Assembly: GCA_964420375.1 (NCBI GenBank)
Contig: CAYQTK010000010.1
Location: forward strand, 1 to 41,744
Reading direction: 5' to 3'
Source: CAYQTK01 sp964420375
GTDB taxonomy: Bacteria > RBG-13-61-14 > DATKZS01
Length of the DNA: 41,744 bases
Under the pieces are notes generated by a model. That model saw only the letters and a program-made list of their open reading frames with translations. It did no database searches and had not been told where the DNA came from. The position numbers and the translations under genes were made by a program. How positions within the stretch are numbered: the stretch's first letter is position 1; every line of letters starts with the position of its first letter. Shown piece after piece: positions 15,870 through 24,057 of this stretch.

Positions 15870-17213
15870 ATGCTTGAGAAGAACACGCTTAAGATTCTGG
15901 AACGCGCAATTGCGGTATTGGAGGAAGGTTTTACAGCTTTACCGGAGATTGATGATGATCATGATTATGCCGCCGTGGAGGATGTCATACTCGAGATCGC
16001 CGGGATCATGCGCGACAACTATCCCTACTTTCATTCTCTGTATGCAGGCCAGATGCTGAAGCCTCCGCACCCGGTTGCTCGCGCCGCCTACATGCTCTCC
16101 ATGTGGCTGAACCCCAATAACCACGCTCTTGACGGGGGCCCGGCCAGCTCGCGGCTTGAAAAGGAAGCGGTGGCTGAGCTTGCCGGTCTGTTCGGCTGGG
16201 AAAGCTTCCTGGGCCATCTCACCGGCGGGGGCACCATGGCCAACCTGGAGGCCTTGTGGATTGCCGGCAGCTTAAGTCCCGGCAAAAAGGTTGTCGCCTC
16301 CGAGCAGGCCCACTACACTCACTCCCGGCTCTCCGACGTGCTGGGCCTGGATTTCCAGTCAATCCCGTGCGACGAAAAATCAAGGATGGATGTAGACGCG
16401 CTCCGTCATGTTTTGGAAACCGGCGAGGTGGGAACAGTTGTCGCCACCATCGGCACCACCGGCACCGGAGCAGTGGACCCGCTTCCGGAAATCCTCGCGC
16501 TCAGAGAAAAACACGGCTTCCGGCTCCATGCCGACGCCGCGTATGGCGGATACTTCATACTTGCCGACAACCTGGAGACTGAGACCCGCCGGACTTATGA
16601 TCGTCTTCACCATGCCGACTCGATCGTAATAGATCCGCACAAGCACGGGCTTCAGCCTTACGGCTGCGGGAGCGTGCTTTTCAAGGACCCGGCCGTGGGC
16701 AGGTTCTACCAGCATGACTCGCCCTATACCTACTTCACTTCATCCGAGCTGCACCTTGGCGAGATAAGCCTGGAGTGCTCGAGGCCCGGCGCTTCGGCTG
16801 TTGCTCTGTGGGCCACTCAAAGGCTCCTGCCTTTAGTCCGCGGCGGCGAGTTTGCACGCAGCCTTGGGAAATCGCGGCAGGCGGCGTTAAAGCTCTTTGA
16901 TAAGATATGTTCCGACGACCGTTTCATGGCAATCATGCCGCCGGAGCTGGACATCCTGGTGTGGGCTCCCGCGGGTAAGACCGCAAGCGAGGTCTCCCGC
17001 AGTTCGGAACTGTTTTTCGAACACGCTGCCCGGCAGGGACTTCACCTTGCCAAGTTCAAGTATCCCGCGGCATTGTTAAGAAAGGTGTGGGCCTCTGTAT
17101 CCTTTGACGCGGAGTGGGTCACCTGCCTGCGCTCGTGCCTCATGAAGCCCGAGCACGATGACTGGGCGGACCGGATTTACGAGATAGTTGCAAATGCGAT
17201 GGACCATTGTTAG
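15870..17213 (+). CDS. PLP-dependent group II decarboxylase-like protein
   Basis: A 447-residue fold-type I PLP enzyme. The ATG at 15870 follows AAGGAG by 9 bases. Visible: GHLTGGGTMANLEAL (PLP phosphate loop, about 115-129), HADAAYGG with Asp222 (pairs with the pyridine nitrogen) and DPHKHGLQPYGCG with Lys258 as the Schiff-base lysine. The family decarboxylates amino acids such as tyrosine, aspartate, glutamate or cysteine sulfinate, and also includes aldehyde-forming members. The tripeptide after the Lys and the active-site loop do not let me choose a substrate. No transporter gene is adjacent, which argues mildly against an acid-resistance role. Confidence 0.8.
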   Translation: MLEKNTLKILERAIAVLEEGFTALPEIDDDHDYAAVEDVILEIAGIMRDNYPYFHSLYAGQMLKPPHPVARAAYMLSMWLNPNNHALDGGPASSRLEKEAVAELAGLFGWESFLGHLTGGGTMANLEALWIAGSLSPGKKVVASEQAHYTHSRLSDVLGLDFQSIPCDEKSRMDVDALRHVLETGEVGTVVATIGTTGTGAVDPLPEILALREKHGFRLHADAAYGGYFILADNLETETRRTYDRLHHADSIVIDPHKHGLQPYGCGSVLFKDPAVGRFYQHDSPYTYFTSSELHLGEISLECSRPGASAVALWATQRLLPLVRGGEFARSLGKSRQAALKLFDKICSDDRFMAIMPPELDILVWAPAGKTASEVSRSSELFFEHAARQGLHLAKFKYPAALLRKVWASVSFDAEWVTCLRSCLMKPEHDDWADRIYEIVANAMDHC

Positions 17214-17255
17214 AGAGCTCTGCCGGGTTTACCGGCTGTCCATGGTTTACCGGCA

Positions 17256-17627
17256 TCAATTGCTTTTCTTGCCATCTTTGCCGCTTTTGTGAAGTATGCA
17301 TATCTCCGAGGACCCGGGCGGATAGTCGCGGCAGATGGCCGGCTTGGTGTGGTGTATGGAGCATATGGCCCTCCCGTCCGGCAGTGTTAACAGGTAATGA
17401 CAATTCTCGAGTTGCTGGCCTGTCTGTGCGTCATAGGGCCAGTGCTCGTTCCATCTCACCCGTTCCCGCTCGAGTTCCAGGCGGTCCAGAAGATCATGGC
17501 GTCCTTCGTTCCTCCACCTCTGCTCGTCCTCCTCTTCCACGTAAAGTGCGAAGTAAGGACCGCAGCAATGCCCGCACATCAGGCATTGACGGGGTTTTCG
17601 CTTACGCGGGTCTTCCTTTGCAGACAC
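17256..17627 (-). CDS. YkgJ-family cysteine cluster protein
   Basis: A 123-residue protein with the family's CxxCxxCC signature at residues 15-22 (CLMCGHCC) and further Cys in NCHYL, RAICSIHH, AICRDYPPGS and CIL, as expected for a metal or Fe-S cluster site. YkgJ proteins are of unknown or putative metal-chelating function. It starts with GTG at 17627, 34 bases after the ilvD stop on the same strand, so it is probably the second gene of an ilvD operon. Confidence 0.8.
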   Translation of the reverse strand: MSAKEDPRKRKPRQCLMCGHCCGPYFALYVEEEDEQRWRNEGRHDLLDRLELERERVRWNEHWPYDAQTGQQLENCHYLLTLPDGRAICSIHHTKPAICRDYPPGSSEICILHKSGKDGKKSN

Positions 17628-17661
17628 GGCTTTTCTTCTCGCTTCCTGAAAACTGCGCCGG

Positions 17662-19305
17662 TCACTCGAGGACGGCTCCCTTTGCAGCCGAGCTCACCAG
17701 CTTTACATAGCGCTTCATAAAGCCCGGCGGTATCTCGCGCTTGGGCGGATCATAGGATTTGATCCTTTCTTTTATCTCGTCCTCGGAGAGGGCCACCTCG
17801 ATCTTGCGGTTTTCGATGTCCACGGTTATCTCGTCCCCGTCTTGCACCGCGGCAATGGGCCCTCCTGCCTGGGCTTCCGGCGAGACGTGCCCCACGCACG
17901 GGCCGTAGGAGGCCCCGGAAAACCTGCCGTCCGTTATCATGGCCACCTTCTTGAGCCCGGACATGTCCAGGGCCATGGTCACCGCCAGAGTCTCGGGCAT
18001 TCCGGGTGCTCCTTTTGGACCCTCGTTCCTGATCACGATTACTTGGCCGTCCTTTACGTTGCCTAGCCGGAAGGCCTCGAGTAGGTCGGCCTCTGACTCG
18101 TAGACCTTTGCCTTGCCGTTAAAGGTCCTCATCTCTGGTATCACCGCGGCCTGCTTTACCACCGCTCCTTCGGGCGCGAGGTTTCCGAACAGCGCAACAG
18201 TCGCCCCTTCGGGAAGGAAGGGGTTTTCCTTGGTGAGGATGACCTTGTCGTCCATAACCTCGACCTGCTCGAGAGCTTCTTTCCAGGTCCGGCCGGTGAC
18301 GATAGTGTTATCCATGTGCAGATCGTCGGTAAGCCTTTTCATGACTGCGGGAACTCCGCCGGCTTCGAACAGGTCTACCACTCCGTAAGGCCCGTTCGGT
18401 GAAATGGCGCAGATAGTGGGTATTTTCTTTCCCGTCCGGTTGAAGCTGTCGAGGCTGAGCTCGAATCCGAGCTCATGGGCCAGCGCGGGCAGGTGGAGCG
18501 CGGTATTGGTTGACCCTCCTATTGCCAGGTCGACCATGAGTGCGTTTTCTATGGCGTTCTTGTTCAGAATCTTGGTGGCGGTCAGTTCCTCTTCCACCAT
18601 TTGCACCACTCTCTTTCCTGCGTTCCTTGCAAAGGTCAGCTTTTCGGAGAGGAACGCGGGCACGTTTGCAGAGCCGGGTATGGTCATGCCCAGGGCTTCC
18701 GCCAGGCACTGGAAAGTATTGGCCGTGCCCATGATCTCGCATGCGCCGCATGTCGAGCAGGTGGCAGTGGCCATTTTCTGGGGAAGTTCGTTATAGTCCT
18801 TGTGGTCCACGCTTTCCTTTTTTCCCGCCATGTAGCGGATGCGCCAGGCGTTGGGACCGCCGGGGAGAAAGATAGTGGGAAGGTCCAGCCGCGCCGCGGC
18901 CATGAGCATGCCGGGGATGATCTTGTCGCAGGAAGCGACCATGACAAGGCCGTCATAGCACATGCTGCGCGCATGCGTCTCCACCATGTCGGCTATCAGG
19001 TCGCGCTGGGCAAGCACGTAGCGCATGGCTTCGTGTCCCTCGGTGATCCCGTCGCAGGGCGCGGGCACGTGGAACTCGAACGGTACGCCGCCGCCGGCGT
19101 GCACGCCTTCTTTAACGCGTTCGCCCAGTTGCTTCAAGTGCATGTGACCGGGGTTTATGTCGGTCTGGGAATTGACCACTCCGATCATGGGTTTTTCTTT
19201 CATCTCCTCGATGTCAACGCCCGTGCCCCGCATAATGGATACCCTGACGATGCTGATGGGAAAATCGCGGGTGTCGAATATAGGAGCGCTTTTCGGTTTC
19301 TTCAT
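17662..19305 (-). CDS. ilvD: Dihydroxy-acid dehydratase family (IlvD/Edd)
   Basis: A 547-residue Fe-S dehydratase; GGGAGGA lies 6 bases before the ATG. Cluster ligands: Cys126 (SCDKIIPGM) and Cys186 (STCGAC). The third site reads INPGHMHL, with PGH as in the oxygen-sensitive [4Fe-4S] E. coli IlvD and not the PCN of [2Fe-2S] enzymes. Asp85 (CDGITEGHEAM) would hold Mg. The C-terminal ITDGRFSGASYGPCVGHVSPEA is the family signature. IlvD makes the 2-oxo acid precursors of valine, isoleucine and leucine. The protein is about 70 residues shorter than E. coli IlvD, no other ilv gene is nearby, and sugar-acid dehydratases belong to the same family, so the substrate is likely but not certain. Confidence 0.75.
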   Translation of the reverse strand: MKKPKSAPIFDTRDFPISIVRVSIMRGTGVDIEEMKEKPMIGVVNSQTDINPGHMHLKQLGERVKEGVHAGGGVPFEFHVPAPCDGITEGHEAMRYVLAQRDLIADMVETHARSMCYDGLVMVASCDKIIPGMLMAAARLDLPTIFLPGGPNAWRIRYMAGKKESVDHKDYNELPQKMATATCSTCGACEIMGTANTFQCLAEALGMTIPGSANVPAFLSEKLTFARNAGKRVVQMVEEELTATKILNKNAIENALMVDLAIGGSTNTALHLPALAHELGFELSLDSFNRTGKKIPTICAISPNGPYGVVDLFEAGGVPAVMKRLTDDLHMDNTIVTGRTWKEALEQVEVMDDKVILTKENPFLPEGATVALFGNLAPEGAVVKQAAVIPEMRTFNGKAKVYESEADLLEAFRLGNVKDGQVIVIRNEGPKGAPGMPETLAVTMALDMSGLKKVAMITDGRFSGASYGPCVGHVSPEAQAGGPIAAVQDGDEITVDIENRKIEVALSEDEIKERIKSYDPPKREIPPGFMKRYVKLVSSAAKGAVLE

Positions 19306-19386
19306 TGCATGTCCTCCCTGGTTTCGGCTATTGATCCGTGAAAAAGCAATGCTGCAAGCTTAAGCTTATAGAAGACGCTTTCTGTC

Positions 19387-19407
19387 GCGACTGAAGTCGC
19401 TCGCACG
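19387..19407 (+). repeat. REP-like hairpin 1
   Basis: GCGAC-TGAA-GTCGC (19387-19400) followed by TCGCACG, then GTCAGAG. It falls inside the predicted ilvD leader. The stem differs from copy 2 by matched changes on both arms. Confidence 0.65.
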
Positions 19408-19455
19408 TCAGAGAAGTATGAGCATTTACTTCTGTCGCAACGTGTACTTACTTTC

Positions 19456-19484
19456 ATTATATGACTTTGAAAAGTCTGGTTCAA
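19456..19484 (-). promoter_or_regulatory. ilvD promoter with a palindrome in the spacer
   Basis: On the minus strand TTGAAC (19479-19484), 17-base spacer, perfect TATAAT (19456-19461). The spacer contains GACTTT/AAAGTC (19463-19476), a 14-base palindrome placed where a repressor would block polymerase. The leader to the ilvD ATG is about 145 bases and includes REP-like hairpin 1. Confidence 0.55.
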
Positions 19485-19593
19485 AAGAGCGGGAATTAGA
19501 AAAGAGGCGCAGGTATTGGGAAAAGGGAGAAGCATTATTGATTTATGTAAAAGTAATGCCCTACATGCAAGTTCAGACAAAACGCCTTTCTTC

Positions 19594-19614
19594 GCGGCTA
19601 AAGCCGCTCGCACG
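19594..19614 (+). repeat. REP-like hairpin 2
   Basis: GCGGC-TAAA-GCCGC (19594-19607) followed by TCGCACG. Same flanking tail as copy 1, lying 55 bases after the stop of the repeat-protein gene in its transcription direction. Confidence 0.65.
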
Positions 19615-19668
19615 TATTGCTTTGTTTTTGCAGATTTCTGTAAATACAATTCTTGCCGGGAGATGTTT

Positions 19669-20412
19669 CTATTCGGAGAGAAGCTGGTTTATCCGCTTTT
19701 TTTCACAGTGCACTCTCATACTGAAGTTGGAAGGCCATTGGCTTTGGCATTTTTTTCTTATCTTCGCGAACTCGCTTTCGGGCACGTCGTCCTGCCGGGC
19801 CTGGTTCAGCACCCGGATGGCCTCGACCTGTTCGGTCACGCAGTGGGAGCGCATGGCGAAGTTCCCGGGCCATGATTCGAGGCAGCTTCTTTTTACGACA
19901 TCATACCTTGCCTGCTTGATATCATCCGGCTTTCCCTCCCGCAGCTCGCGAACGGACTTGATCTGCTCCTTCCGGCAATGTGCGCGCATGGAAAAATTTT
20001 CGGACCACTTTTGTTTGCATCTCTCTTTCAAGACCTGGAACTTGTCCGTGGGGATGCCTTCGGGTTTCGGTGTGGCAAGCTTTGAAAGCGCTTTTATCTG
20101 CTCGCTTTCGCAGTGCTCCCGCATGACGAAGTTATGGGGCCACTCTTTTCCGCAATGCTTGCGAAGTGTCTCGAACTTTTCATTGTCCACGTTTTCGGGC
20201 TTGCCTTTCTTTAACTCTGCCAGAGCTTTCCTTTGATTCTTTTCGCAATGTTTTCTAAGCTCGGCGTTCTCCGGCCACTGTTCTTTGCAATAGTCCGTGA
20301 TTTTCTTGTCTGCGTTTTCGAAACTCTGCGGCGTGTTTGTGTTCTGTCCTGACGCGGGCAGGCAGGTGCAGAGAACAGCAAGGACGGTTACCCATTTGAT
20401 GACATATCTCAT
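19669..20412 (-). CDS. Secreted protein of five 45-residue Cys/Trp repeats, unknown function
   Basis: A 247-residue exported protein. Signal peptide 1-22 (hydrophobic WVTVLAVLCTCLPASGQ, likely cleaved after Ala or Gly). The mature part is five tandem units of about 45 residues with the core C-x3-W-x2-N-[FA]-x-[ML]-R-x-H-C-x3-[QK]; the two Cys of each unit are always 13 residues apart, giving ten Cys in all. Between cores come a charged helix and a turn with K/R-P-[ED]-[NGD]. Each unit probably folds as a helical hairpin closed by one disulfide, in the periplasm or outside. GAGGAG lies 6 bases before the ATG. I do not recognise the family by name. Single gene; neighbours point away from it or are unrelated. 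Confidence 0.8.
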   Translation of the reverse strand: MRYVIKWVTVLAVLCTCLPASGQNTNTPQSFENADKKITDYCKEQWPENAELRKHCEKNQRKALAELKKGKPENVDNEKFETLRKHCGKEWPHNFVMREHCESEQIKALSKLATPKPEGIPTDKFQVLKERCKQKWSENFSMRAHCRKEQIKSVRELREGKPDDIKQARYDVVKRSCLESWPGNFAMRSHCVTEQVEAIRVLNQARQDDVPESEFAKIRKKCQSQWPSNFSMRVHCEKKRINQLLSE

Positions 20413-20487
20413 GATTGGCTCCTCTGTGTCCGATTAATGGATATGATAACAAATTTTGGTTTTTGCAGAAAACATCCCGTCCATATC

Positions 20488-20515
20488 TTGACTTTTATTT
20501 AGGCAGTGGTAGATT
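20488..20515 (+). promoter_or_regulatory. Possible promoter of the DUF6159 gene
   Basis: TTGACT (20488-20493), 16-base spacer, TAGATT (20510-20515), followed by a leader of about 110 bases. Confidence 0.4.
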
Positions 20516-20634
20516 TTTATTGATACGGTATGGGCTGACTGTTTTCAGGGGAATGGTCCTGCACAGGTTCGAACCCGCACTTTCCGTTTGTATTTCCTTT
20601 CTTTAAATTCTGTTATTGGGTAAGGAGGATTTTT

Positions 20635-21525
20635 ATGTTCGAGAAGATCGGTTACACTTGGCGTGTGATGGGTGCAAGCTGGGAGGTTTTGAAAAAGGAC
20701 AAGGAACTTTTGATATTTCCGCTTCTTTCTACAGGGGCGCTGGTTTTGGTGGTTGCCTCTTTTGCATATCCCTTGATGTCCACCGACTTTGTAGGAGACT
20801 ACGCCAAAAGCATGTCAGCGTCGGAAGGCGGCACCGTTTCTACTTCCAGGGAGATTTTGTTTTATTTTCTTCTTTTTATCTTTTACTTTTTGTGTTACTT
20901 CGTGATCACTTTTTTCAACACCGCGATTGCTGCAAGCGCCATCAAGCGACTCGGCGGCGGCGATCCTACTTTCCGGTTCGGTCTTTCTTCTGCCGGCTCG
21001 AGGCTCCCGCAGATCGTGGGGTGGGCCTTGCTAGCCGCCACTGTTGGACTTATCTTGCAGATTATCGAACAGCGTTCGGAAAAGGTCGGGCGCATTATTT
21101 CTTCTTTATTGGGCCTGGCCTGGTCGGTAACGACTTTCCTGGTAGTTCCCATCCTGGTGGTGGAGCGGAAGGGACCGATAGATGCATTCAAGAAGTCGGC
21201 CTCGCTTCTCAAGCGGACGTGGGGGGAACAGCTTGTGGGTCACTTTGGTTTCGGGGTCATCTTTTTTCTTCTTTCCCTGCCCGCAGTGGCCCTGGTCGCC
21301 CTGGTGGCCATGTCCGGAAAAGTCGTGCTGATCGCGCCCGTTCTGGTTATCGCGGTTTGTTACTGGATCGTGCTCTCCCTGGTGCAAGCCACTTTGAAGA
21401 CCGTATTCCAGTCCGCAGTGTACGTGTACGCCACCCGCAACACCGTCCCCGAGGGGTTCAGCGGAGACATGTTGCAAGGCGCCATGATGCAAAAGCAAAA
21501 ACGGGGGCTTTTCGGCAGGAGATAG
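20635..21525 (+). CDS. DUF6159-family membrane protein
   Basis: A 296-residue inner membrane protein with AAGGAGG 7 bases before the ATG. The opening (YTWRVMGASWEVLKKDKELL) is the amphipathic lead of DUF6159, followed by about six membrane segments arranged in pairs, with a cytoplasmic stretch VERKGPIDAFKKSASLLKRTWG between halves that is the best conserved part of the family. Function unknown. A single gene between divergent and convergent neighbours. Confidence 0.75.
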   Translation: MFEKIGYTWRVMGASWEVLKKDKELLIFPLLSTGALVLVVASFAYPLMSTDFVGDYAKSMSASEGGTVSTSREILFYFLLFIFYFLCYFVITFFNTAIAASAIKRLGGGDPTFRFGLSSAGSRLPQIVGWALLAATVGLILQIIEQRSEKVGRIISSLLGLAWSVTTFLVVPILVVERKGPIDAFKKSASLLKRTWGEQLVGHFGFGVIFFLLSLPAVALVALVAMSGKVVLIAPVLVIAVCYWIVLSLVQATLKTVFQSAVYVYATRNTVPEGFSGDMLQGAMMQKQKRGLFGRR

Positions 21526-21624
21526 TTTTCAGGAGAGTTGATAAAAACTTCACGCCGAGCAACGGACGAGTAGCTATGCTTTGTCAAGCGTTTTTTGTCA
21601 CTCACAAGACAGACATTTTCGTGA

Positions 21625-21646
21625 GAGCGATCTCCGTCGCTCGCAC
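21625..21646 (+). repeat. REP-like hairpin 3
   Basis: GAGCGA-TCTCCG-TCGCTC (21625-21642) followed by GCAC and, after six extra bases, CGTCAGAG as in copy 1. It lies in the convergent gap between the DUF6159 and pbpC stops. The rest of 21526-21702 shows no gene. Confidence 0.5.
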
Positions 21647-21702
21647 ACTATGCGTCAGAGTAAGCTTTTTAATACACTGGTGCGGTCTGTCTTATAAGAT
21701 TA

Positions 21703-24045
21703 TTACGTCCCGGTCTTCCTTCCTGAGGCCATGATCTTTACGGAAACGGTATCGCTTTTTCCTGCTCTGTCCATGACCCTTATGTGGTGTTTTCCGGGGG
21801 ATGGCTTCATCCACACCCTCTGGTGGGAGGCGGCTTTTTTGAAGAACCTTCCGTCCACGAACCAGTAGAGCTCCTCTGCGTGGGGACCGGCTTCCGCTTT
21901 CATGACGATCTCCTGTCTTTCCGGATCAAGTCCGGGGACCATGAAGAACACCGCTTCCGACCGAGGACTTATGATTCTAGGCGCGCTTTTAGTTTCCGCT
22001 TGCCTGCACGAAGGGTCCATGGGCGGCAGCACAGGGGCTTGGAGGTTTACATCCGACATCCATCTTCTTACTGAAGCAGGCAACACGGTGAAGACCTTTG
22101 ACTCGACTGGCCTTCCCCTGGCGCACAGGGCGTTGGTCCTCATGCCGGTAACTTTATCCACCATGTACTTGACGTGGTAGGGGCATCTTTTATAAGGCAG
22201 GGAGTTGCGCGGTGCAAAAACGGTCTTGGTATGGGGGCAATGTTTTGTGGCTATGTGCCCTGACCACGAACACACGCGGACCTCTATCAGGTTCTCCGGT
22301 AAGCTTTCATACTTCTCTTCCGAGCGAATGCCGCGAATTCCCTCCAGCACGTCAAACAGTATGGGTCCCGCTCTCTCGCTTCCCACCAGGTACCTGCTCG
22401 GCGTGCCGTCAAAGTTGCCGACCCATACCGCGGCAGTGTACTTCATGTTTCCTCCCACCGCCCATGCGTCTTTGTGAAATGCCGACGTACCGGTTTTCCA
22501 GAACACCTGGGGAGCGATTGTCGCGGACCTGCGCGGTCCGGGAAAATCCGGCCTGTTCCTTTTGCGCAATGCCTGGCGCGTCAGGTAGCAGGCGCCCGGC
22601 GAAAGAAGCTGTTTCTTCTTTTCTCGCTTCGCGTCCGTGGTCCAGGCCAGGTCCATGTGCTCGCCGTTTCGCGAAAGCATGGCATATAGGCCGGCAAGCT
22701 CGACGGGTTTCACCTCCAGGCTGCCGATGGCAACGGAAAGCCCGTAGTAGCCGGGCTCATCCTTCAAGGTGGTTATTCCTCCCTTTTGCAGAAAGCCCAG
22801 ATACTCTTGCATCCCGATGTCGCCGAGCAGGTTTACAAAGGGAATGTTCAAGCTCTTGGAAAGCGAGTCCTCAAGGGTGACGAGTCCGCGAAAGCGGCGG
22901 CCGTAGTTCACCGGCTCATAGCCGGCATAGCTTACGGGAACGTCCGCCACCAGGTAGGAGGGAAGCGCCATTCCCCTGTCAATTGCCATTGCGTAAATGA
23001 ACGGTTTCATGGCTGATCCGGGGGAGCGGGGCGCATCGAATCCGGGCACCTGTCCCTGATGCTCGTAATCCCAGAAGTTGAAGTTGCCTGCCGCTGCCGC
23101 CACGCTGTTGGTTTTGTTCTCGATGACTATGACCGCGGCGTTATGAATGCCGAGCTCTTTCATTTCGGTATCGTATGAATCGAGCACTTTCTCGACCGTC
23201 TGTTGCACGTTCCCCTCTATGGTGCTGGTTATTGTTTTGTCGGAGCGCTTGTTCGCCAGGAAGTAGGCGGCGTGCAGACTGTGGCGGGGAAAGTCCTTCA
23301 TCCTCTGGGGAACTTCCCTTGATCTTACCTCGTCGGCTTGTTCCCCGGTCAGTACGCCGTCCCTTTGCAGTTTTGCGGCGATCACGTCGATTGCTTCGGT
23401 CATGCGCTCAGCGTTTTCCGGCGCCGGGTACCTGGAGTTGGGGTTTTGAGGAACTCCCAGAAGATAAGCGATCTCGAAGGATGACAGCTCAGATGCCTGA
23501 TGCCCGAAGTAAGCGATAGATGCCGCTTCCACCCCTTCGAGGTTTTTTCCGTATGGCGCATGTGTCAGGTACATCTCGAGTATCTCTTCCTTGCTGAAGC
23601 GGACTTCGAGCTGAATGGCGCGGAGGGCCTCAATGACCTTGGACGAGAACGTTCTCGGTCGGGGCTCGAGTATCTTGACCACCTGCATGGTTATGGTGCT
23701 TGCGCCGCTGACTATTTTTCCGGAAGCCAGGTTATGATAGGCGGCGCGTACTATGGCTATGGGGTCCACGCCGGGGTGGTAATAAAACCTTTCGTCTTCA
23801 TACGCCACGAGAGCTTTTACGAATTGAGGGTCCACGTCAGAGAGCTCGACGCGGATGCGCCACATATCGTCAGGGCTTAAGAACACGCACATGGGAGTGC
23901 CGTCCCGGTACTCGACCGTGCGTGAGGAGTCCTTCCCCCACCGCTTGGGAAGAGGAACGGCAAAGGCGGCCGCGATCGCGATTATAACGACAACCGCGGC
24001 CGCCGCCCCGAACAGAGCTGAACCCTTTATGATCCTTCTAAACAC
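21703..24045 (-). CDS. pbpC: Penicillin-binding protein 1C (bifunctional peptidoglycan synthase)
   Basis: A 780-residue periplasmic enzyme anchored by one N-terminal segment (about 9-30). Glycosyltransferase domain (about 55-220): YEDERFYYHPGVDP with Glu83 as the catalytic glutamate, and GASTITMQ. Transpeptidase domain (about 305-560): active Ser354 in SPGSAMKP with Lys357, Ser408-Leu-Asn410, and the Lys527-Thr-Gly-Thr-Ser motif. The C-terminal BiPBP_C beta domain (about 700-775) is specific to PBP1C. All catalytic residues are present. It starts 12 bases after the alpha-2-macroglobulin stop, the pairing known from E. coli yfhM-pbpC and many other Gram-negatives, and is the last gene of the six-gene cluster. 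Confidence 0.9.
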   Translation of the reverse strand: MFRRIIKGSALFGAAAAVVVIIAIAAAFAVPLPKRWGKDSSRTVEYRDGTPMCVFLSPDDMWRIRVELSDVDPQFVKALVAYEDERFYYHPGVDPIAIVRAAYHNLASGKIVSGASTITMQVVKILEPRPRTFSSKVIEALRAIQLEVRFSKEEILEMYLTHAPYGKNLEGVEAASIAYFGHQASELSSFEIAYLLGVPQNPNSRYPAPENAERMTEAIDVIAAKLQRDGVLTGEQADEVRSREVPQRMKDFPRHSLHAAYFLANKRSDKTITSTIEGNVQQTVEKVLDSYDTEMKELGIHNAAVIVIENKTNSVAAAAGNFNFWDYEHQGQVPGFDAPRSPGSAMKPFIYAMAIDRGMALPSYLVADVPVSYAGYEPVNYGRRFRGLVTLEDSLSKSLNIPFVNLLGDIGMQEYLGFLQKGGITTLKDEPGYYGLSVAIGSLEVKPVELAGLYAMLSRNGEHMDLAWTTDAKREKKKQLLSPGACYLTRQALRKRNRPDFPGPRRSATIAPQVFWKTGTSAFHKDAWAVGGNMKYTAAVWVGNFDGTPSRYLVGSERAGPILFDVLEGIRGIRSEEKYESLPENLIEVRVCSWSGHIATKHCPHTKTVFAPRNSLPYKRCPYHVKYMVDKVTGMRTNALCARGRPVESKVFTVLPASVRRWMSDVNLQAPVLPPMDPSCRQAETKSAPRIISPRSEAVFFMVPGLDPERQEIVMKAEAGPHAEELYWFVDGRFFKKAASHQRVWMKPSPGKHHIRVMDRAGKSDTVSVKIMASGRKTGT

Positions 24046-24057
24046 GGTTTATATCCT

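Larger units (their letters stand above)
19306..19668. other. Gene-free stretch between ilvD and the repeat-protein gene
   Basis: Contains the ilvD promoter (19456-19484), two REP-like hairpins (19387-19407 and 19594-19614) and otherwise AT-rich sequence with no reading frame that resembles a protein. Confidence 0.6.

Noticed and set aside
17214..17255. GCCGG/CCGGC pairing after the decarboxylase as a terminator
   Set aside because: The stem is only five bases and no T-run follows on either strand.
19418..20236. 272-codon plus-strand frame opposite the cysteine-repeat gene
   Set aside because: It covers the complement of the repeat units and so looks repetitive itself; the minus-strand protein has a signal peptide, ribosome site and conserved Cys pattern.
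20566..20575. GGTTCGAACC, resembling a tRNA T-loop
   Set aside because: The five-base T-stem does not pair, and no acceptor stem, anticodon arm or CCA context is present around it.
19387..21646. Repeated hairpins as a CRISPR array
   Set aside because: Spacing is irregular, copies diverge, and a gene lies between them; no cas gene is present.
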